From positions 620,001 through 684,000 of the forward strand of contig CAKJVC010000088.1 of NCBI GenBank assembly GCA_918026815.1: 64,000 nt of DNA, written 5' to 3'. A model generated the notes under the pieces. That model was given only the letters and a program-made list of their open reading frames with translations, was not told the origin of the DNA and searched no databases. Below are positions 57,407 to 64,000 of this stretch, piece after piece. The DNA comes from Chalara sp. BL73 (taxonomy: Eukaryota > Ascomycota > Leotiomycetes > Helotiales). Both the position numbers and the translations under genes were made by a program. Each line of letters starts with the position of its first letter. Position 1 is the first letter of the stretch.

Positions 57407-60400
57407 GTTTGTCGATTTGTAACAGTTTATAAACGTATATTTACAAAACTTTTACAAACTGCGTTTTTCGGTTCGAAACTATAACTAAAAACAAGTTGTA
57501 ATTTTTGTAAAAAATCTGTAAAAAAGTTTTTGCTAAGTTTTTTGTATTTATAAAGTTTACAGCTTTAAAAATAGCTTTTTTTTTTAGTCGGTCGGTAATT
57601 ACTAAAATATTTTTACAGTTTATATTTTTAAAAAACTAAATAACGAAATTTATAAAAATTTTACGCTATTGCTGTTTCGAAATAAACAAAAACTTTAAAA
57701 AATTTTATTTACAGTTTTTTTAAGTTTTGTTTGCTTTACAAAAATCGCAATTACAAACGAATTTTTATACGTGCTTCGATATTTTCGGCTAAAAAAACTG
57801 TTTAATTATTAACGCTATAGTACTATTTTTTTTTAAGTAACTGTATAGTATAAAATCGTAAATTAATTGTATTAATTAAATTCGTAGTTTTTTTTTATTA
57901 AAAACTTAATAACAGTTTTAAAACAGCAAAACTTTTAAAAAAAATTTCGAACATTTTATAAAAAAAACTTTAACTTTAAAAGCTGTAAACAGTTTACGAG
58001 TTTATTTTTGTACTGTTTTTAGTATTTACACGTATTGCAAATTTGTAAATACTACTGCTTTTTATAACTTTTGTAAATTGCTAAATAGTTTATATAGCAA
58101 ACTTGTTTGTTGCTTTGCAACGTTGCTTTTTTTATTAAGTTTTGTTATTGTTAACTTCGCAAATATTTTGCTAACTTTTTTTTTTTGCATTATTAATAAC
58201 TTTAACAACTGTACTATTCGATAGTGTAATTTGTTGTTTGTAGTATCGACCGGCAAATTTTGTTTTCGGCGAAATAAAGCGTTTATATACTCGTTGTTTT
58301 TTTTTTGTTAGTAAACAATTACGAAGTTGTAACGCGAAAAAACCAATAATTAGCGTATTTGTCGTTTTGTTAATTTACGGATTGTTATAAAGTATTTTAA
58401 GTTTTTGTAGTTCGTATAAATTTAAAAACGCTTTATACTTCGTAGTTAAAAGTTTTATTTTTAAAAACAATTAATAATTGTTAATATTTTTTGTTGTAAA
58501 TTTTGTAATTGTATTTAACAAAAAAAAACTTTTTAAAAAAATAAATATAAAACTGTAGCAAACTTTTTTTGTCGACTTAAAACAAAGTTTTTTTAGTGTT
58601 TTATATTAACGTATTCGTTTTTATAATCGTTTTTTTTTATAGTCGAACTAAACTAAAACAAAAATAAAAACAAACAATTTTTTTAGCTTTTTAAAAACAG
58701 CGTTTACTATATTGTTTTATTAAAAAACTGTATTTTGTTTTATAAAAGCCGTTAACAAAACTGTAATTTTTTTTTTTTTTTTTAATAAAACATTTGTAAA
58801 AGTTCGTAAACCCGAAAAAGCTTTTTACAGCTTTTACGGACTTAAACGCTTTTTATTTAATAATAGTTTTTATTTTTTCGAAATTTATTCGTAATTTTAT
58901 TTTCGTTTTAATAATAAATTTTAAATATTTCGTTAATTGTACTTTAAATTTATACTTATCGATATTTAGTTAAAAGTTTGCTTTTTAAAATTTTTGCAAT
59001 ACTTTACAAACTTTCCGACAATAGTTTTTAATATTTTTTAACGTGTAAATAAACACGTCGTTAATATACGCCGAACAAAATTCGTTTAAATATTTTCGCA
59101 ACGTTTAATTAATATATTTTTAAAACGTGTTTAAAACGTTCGTTAAATTAAAAAGCGTTACTATTTATTCGTACAATTTATAACGTGTTTAAAAAGCAGT
59201 TTTTTATTCGTTTTTTTCGACGATTCTGATTTTGTAAAACGCAGTTTTTACGTTTAGTTTAATAAACTAACAAGTTTAAAACAAATTTTGCAGTATTTTG
59301 TAAATTAACAAAAAAAAATAACAGTTTTTATAAGTAATTTTATTTAAGCTTTAGTAGTCGATACAAAACCGTAATTTACTTTTAAGCTTTTTAACAAACA
59401 AAACAAAAACTGCTATAAAAAAATTGCTTATTTAAATAAATTTTTTATTGAAAAGTTTTATAAAAGTTTTCCGGAAAACTAGTAACTTTTTTTTCGATAT
59501 ACTATACAAAAAACTTTAAAAAAAAGTTTAAAATTAACTGTTTACTTTTTTTAAGTCAATATTATAATCGATTTTTTTTTTCGAAACAAAAGTAGTTTTT
59601 TAGCTTTTTTCAAGTCAAATAAAAAAGTAAACTGTGTATATTAAGTTGAAAACTTTTTTTTTAAATTTGTCGAACATTGTTTTGCTAAAACTTTTTTAAT
59701 ATTTTTTAAGCTAACTGTAAATACGTACAATTTAAACTGTCAGCGAACTTTTTTAACTAAAGCGTAAAAAGTTACAGCGAATACTTTTGCGTATCGAGTT
59801 TTCAAGTATATTATAGTAGTTTTTTTACGGATCGTTATATTTGTAAAGTTTACTTGTAATAATTTTTGTTTTGCATTTTACTAAGCATTTTGTTTTTTAA
59901 ACTATAACAGTTTAAAAATTATATTGTAGCTTGAAAGTTTAAATACTATATACAAATAAGTTTTATTTTTTGTATAGCTATTTATATTTATTTTTACAAC
60001 AGCTATTTTTGTAATAGTTTCGTTGCTAAAACTGTTAAAGCTTTTTAAAAAACAAAAAAAAATGCTAATACGCAACAAGTTGTATTTACAAACAAACTGT
60101 AAATCGATTATTTCGTATAAAAAGCACTTAGTATTTATTAAAGTATTAGTAACCGACTTTTAATTAATAAATATAAATACAACAAAAAATAAACTATTTA
60201 TAAAAAAAAAAAAAAATTTTATTTATTTTTTTACAATTTTTTTAAACTTTTAACAACGATTTGTGTTAAAAACTTTTTTTTTTAAGTTACTTTTTTTGTT
60301 ATTACTGTTTGTAACGTTTAAAAAAAATTTTAAAGTTTTTTTTGCGCGCTTTTTTTTTTTTAGTTTTACAGCTGTAATTTTCGCTTTTTGCTTTATTGTT

Positions 60401-61765
60401 AATTTATTACAGTTTGTCGATTTCGGTTTATAAGCTAGTAGCAAGTAGTAAATTGTAACAAAATGCTTTTTTTTGCTGCAGTACAAATATAAGTTTTTTA
60501 TTTTTTTTTTTTGTTTTTTTTTATTAAAAACTTATTCAGCTTTTTTTTGCGTTTACGTTTTTACAAAAACTACCGATATCGATTGCTAGTTTATTGCGTT
60601 TTGCGAGCTGTTTATAGAAACTAGTAACTTTTAACAAGTTTCGTTTTTTTTTTTTTTTTTTTAATTTTTTGTAAAACTGTAAACTTATTGTTAACAGTTT
60701 GTAATTGTTTACAATACTTTTTGTATATAAGCTTTTTTTTTTATATTTACTATACAAGTAAGCATTTGCATTAAAAAAGCAAAATTTAAATAGTTTTTTT
60801 AGTTTTATTATTTTATTTTTATATTTGTGTTTTTAGTATTAGCTAGTCGAATTTTGCTAAAAATTTACAAAATAGTTTAAAGTTTTGTCGAATATTGTTT
60901 AGTTTATTAAAAACTTTTTTTTGCTAGCAAAAGTTTTTAAACGTTATTGCTATTTGTTTTAGTAAATTACAAACTGTAAACTAGTTTGTTTTTAAGTAAA
61001 TGTTTATTTACAAATAAACGCGACTAGCTGTAGTATTTACTAAACGGCTAAATACGTATTAAACTTGCTTTGTTTTGTTTTTAATACAAGCTTTATTTAT
61101 TTACAATTTTTTGTAGCAATTTTTCGAACTGAAAGTACAGCGCTACATTTTTTTTTTTTCATAGTTCCGAATTCGTAAATCGAAGTTTTAGCTTTTTTAG
61201 CTTGTTAGCCGGTAAAAAAAAAACAAGTTTAAGCGTAAAGCTTAAAATTAAGTTTAACATTTTTTTTTAACGTGTTTATTCGATTAGCAGATTTAGTTAA
61301 CGCAGCGATTGTTTGTTTTTGCAGTTAGTTAATTATATTCTGCTAATTGTTTAGTATGTTTTACAATTATACAAAAAATTCGAATTATTTATTTTTATTG
61401 TTTTACTTTACGAGCGTAGTTCGTATATGTTAAGCTTTACTGTAGCTTGACAGTTTGTAACACTTTTTTAAATAGTCAATAAACTACTACTACTGTTTTA
61501 AGCTTCGTTGTATTCGTAATTCGTAAGCAGCTAATTTGCTACTTTTTTAAATATGTAATACTCTTTTTGCAAGCAGTTAATTTACGACTGCTGCTGAAAA
61601 AAACGCTATAGCGCGTAGTTCGCTAAAAAAAATTAAAATGTTAATTTTAATGTAACAAGCTAATAGTAACTTATTCAATTGAAGATTACTGCTATATTAC
61701 ATAAAAAATCAATATAAAAAAAAAAAAGAAAAAATCCAGGAGATTACAGGTTTTATAACTAGGCT

Positions 61766-61908
61766 TGTAACGGGTCCGCTAGTACGTAACGGGTCGGTGG
61801 CTTTACGGAGAGTTCACGGTAGCCACGCGCTATTACGTGGTTGCAACAAAGCTGGCTCGTGCCGCAGGCACGTGCAGCCGAGTTATTTTACGGGTTCAAC
61901 CCGTCACA
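61766..61908. repeat. LTR-like GC island
   Basis: 143 bp, TGTAACGGGTCC...CAACCCGTCACA, with inverted ends and normal GC in AT-rich DNA. Flanks AGGCT/TAGAT do not form a clear duplication. Confidence 0.45.
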
Positions 61909-62994
61909 TAGATTAATGTAAAAACAAGCTTCCGGAAACGTAACTATATGTTTTTTGTATTAATAGTTTTAGTTGCTATATTCGGGCTTAGCATTTTTGT
62001 TTTCGGGCTGCCGGCGAAAACTTTAACTGTTTATACTAAAAGTGCTCGGCTTTTATAAAAGTGTTTTACACTTCGTGACTTATACAAAACATCAGCATAA
62101 ATTGAGTTTTTGATATTGTTGTTAATAGATTACATAAGTTGCAAGTGTTTCTAGTTTTAAACATTTTAAAAACATAACAGCCGAGCAGCTACGATAACTT
62201 TGTTTTTAAGAGTTTGTTGATCGGATTTCCAGAGCTACACGCGTTGTAAAAAACTAAGTTAAGTTAATAGATTAAGTATTTTTTTACAATTGCTTCTTTT
62301 TACGCTTTATTTTCTTTAGTTATTCACTACAGCCTAGTGTAAAGCCTTTTAAATTTCGGAGAAATAACAAAGCTAAGCAATATAAGATAAATATACTAAT
62401 ATTGCTATATTTATTAATTTAAAGCTATTGCGAATATGTTCATAACTTCTTAAGAAATCTTTCAAAGTTAAGCATATAACATTTAAGTTAGTGCTTTAGC
62501 GGTTTACGTAAGTATATACTTTTCGAAACTATTATTTCTTCACGGCGTTTTGTTATCTTTTTAGTAACAACAAAGTTTGCTAGCGTTCTAATTTCATGTT
62601 TTTAGAGTTTGTTAGTCGCAATTTTAAAATAGCGGTAGAAAAACTTACGAACTTTTTTTTTAGCGGCCAGTTTAGCTTTTTTTCTCGAGTTATATTTACA
62701 ATATTTGCTTTCTTTTTAATAACTAAAAACACATTTGCTTTATATAAGCAGTACAAATTATTTGCTTTTGTTATTAAAAAAAAAAAATTTTCGTCGAAAA
62801 TTTTTGGAGTATTTTTTATATTTTTATATTTTGCAATTGCGGAAACATGTTTGCTTAAAAATTAAATTTTCGCAAACTGAGTACTTAATTAATTTGAATA
62901 AGCACGTATAAAGTTGAACAATCTTAAGTAGTTATATTTAATGCACACAAAATTGGACCTAGCCGAAAACGAAATAGCTAACTACATCGAATTA

Positions 62995-63078
62995 CTATTT
63001 TTAGAAAAATTATTTCTGGAGAAGTTATTTCTGAAAAAGCTATTTCTGGAAAGGTTTTTTGGAGGGCTATTTTCTGGA
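62995..63078. repeat. short tandem repeat, 18-bp unit
   Basis: About four diverged units of the type TTATTTCTGGAGAAGC at the edge of the AT-rich block. Confidence 0.7.
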
Positions 63079-63331
63079 GTTGTCCATTTTGAAACTTAAT
63101 CATTTTATAACAACGGCAGAAGAGTGACCTATCTTTACTGACATCTGAACTAGAGCTCACCACGTATAGCTATTAGCCAAATCGGCTTCCTAGGTTAACG
63201 TCCGTCCTTACGTGGCGGAAAACCCTTCGTGCCGGAAAAAATAACTCGTACTTTGACTTCAAACAAACCAAAAATCCACATATTAAGATATCTCGCAAAA
63301 TTTAATATAAGGCGTATTCTCTAGCTGATTT

Positions 63332-64000
63332 TCACTCCGACACAAGTTCCGTCACGGCTCTCACAGCATTGTCCATACCAGGCGTGCTAAGAAGAGCAGC
63401 GCCGATCAAAGCTTCGCAGACATCGGCAATTGTTTTATCACCTAGCTTTTGAGAGTCTGGTGCTTTTGCTGTCTTTCCCTTTCTGAGAACTAGACCTTCT
63501 GGGTACCAGGCTCGTCTGTTGAAGCCATATGAGCGGATATACTCGTAGAGCTTCAGATTAACAGCATTGTTCCGAAGATTCTTGTTGCAAATCAACAGCA
63601 TGCGATCAACGTGGTAAGCATATTCGTTGTTTTCTGGACGAGTTCCGTAGAGTGATATAGATGTGGCCATCTTCAGAAAGCAATCACCTAAGAATTCCAA
63701 TCGTTCATAATTATTGCCCATCCCACGTTGGAAGTTAATTTGCTGTTCTCCATGCTCTCCAGAATTATCAGAGTCCTTCGTAAATGCTTCCAATGCTAGA
63801 TCTGGACGAACTTCCAGATGCAGCAAGGAGCATCCATCGAGAGCGATAAGGTACGACTCCACACGGTGGATAACTGCTGGGAATAAGTAAGCCGTAGCGA
63901 CTACCGTGGTAGGAAGTGGTGAGATCTTCAGTGGCTCTAAAACAATCCAGCATGTCTGCGGCGTCTCAACTTCGGAAGCATCAAATTGGTCAAGAAGATT
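63332..64000 (-). CDS. dcl1: Dicer-like 1, fragment ending after the first RNase III domain
   Basis: 222 residues visible, open to the right edge. Reads from the end of the PAZ-RNase III linker ([20 protein letters not shown], then [13 protein letters not shown]) through a full first RNase III domain: [61 protein letters not shown] and [19 protein letters not shown] with its acidic metal ligands. This order and wording fit fungal Dicer-like 1, which cuts double-stranded RNA for silencing. A TGA at 63332-63334 follows [11 protein letters not shown]. The second RNase III domain and dsRNA-binding domain, normally a further 300 or more residues, are not seen downstream; the DNA turns AT-rich within about 100 bases. 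Either the gene is truncated or a far exon lies beyond the block. Confidence 0.82.
   Translation of the reverse strand, partial: NLLDQFDASEVETPQTCWIVLEPLKISPLPTTVVATAYLFPAVIHRVESYLIALDGCSLLHLEVRPDLALEAFTKDSDNSGEHGEQQINFQRGMGNNYERLEFLGDCFLKMATSISLYGTRPENNEYAYHVDRMLLICNKNLRNNAVNLKLYEYIRSYGFNRRAWYPEGLVLRKGKTAKAPDSQKLGDKTIADVCEALIGAALLSTPGMDNAVRAVTELVSE

Larger units (their letters stand above)
45364..63331. repeat. AT-rich, RIP-like heterochromatic block
   Basis: 18 kb of DNA dominated by A and T homopolymer runs and TAA/TAG stops in all frames, with no host gene. ORFs such as 47284-47640, 60250-60486 and 62596-62865 are Lys/Phe/Asn-rich chance ORFs. Islands of higher GC stand out and are listed separately (LTRs, LINE copies). 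The rest is unreadable repeat DNA mutated beyond recognition; C-to-T decay by RIP is the likely cause. Confidence 0.85.

Noticed and set aside
62596..62865. 89-residue Phe-rich ORF
   Set aside because: Chance ORF in AT-rich DNA; hydrophobicity follows from T-rich codons.

Overview
The window is genomic DNA of a filamentous ascomycete. Evidence: genes with several short GT-AG introns (46-129 nt, often with a CTAAC or CTGAC branch site), fungus-specific families (UstYa/DUF3328-like, Zn2Cys6 regulator, HRI1, LPMO, small secreted Cys-rich proteins, Dicer-like 1), and long AT-rich blocks of repeat DNA full of stops, the usual mark of repeat-induced point mutation (RIP). A Leotiomycete-like host is a guess from the look of the proteins. 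No species can be named from sequence alone.

Layout. 1-28.7 kb is mostly gene space: the 3' part of a UstYa-like gene, an acyl-CoA synthetase, a single-pass membrane protein with a Cys-rich ectodomain, a methyltransferase, a GPI-type surface protein, HRI1, a 92-residue secreted Cys-rich protein, a secreted LPMO, glucosamine-6-phosphate deaminase, a Zn2Cys6 regulator and a decayed hexokinase. The last three look like the remains of an N-acetylglucosamine catabolic cluster whose sugar kinase has died. Exon joins were worked out by hand. The joined lengths are whole codons in every complete multi-exon gene below.

30.9-45.4 kb alternates genes and mobile DNA. It holds a 194-residue secreted protein with ten cysteines, a secreted Ala/Glu-rich protein and an F-box/LRR-like protein, set among many solo LTRs (TG...CA ends, most with perfect 5-bp target duplications, some nested). 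It also holds a 3.5-kb element with 145-147 bp terminal inverted repeats and a perfect 9-bp target duplication, i.e. a Mutator-like element.

45.4-63.3 kb is one AT-rich, gene-free block with islands of more normal base composition: more solo LTRs (one inserted inside another), an LTR-like 640-bp island, and two head-to-head copies of a Tad1-like LINE. The right-hand LINE copy has lost its endonuclease and reverse transcriptase. Its ORF1 is fused in frame to the RNase H and zinc-binding end of ORF2, with only two stops in about 890 codons.

The last 670 bases, minus strand, encode a Dicer-like 1 protein that stops right after its first RNase III domain, where the AT-rich block begins. No gene was found for tRNA, rRNA or CRISPR.
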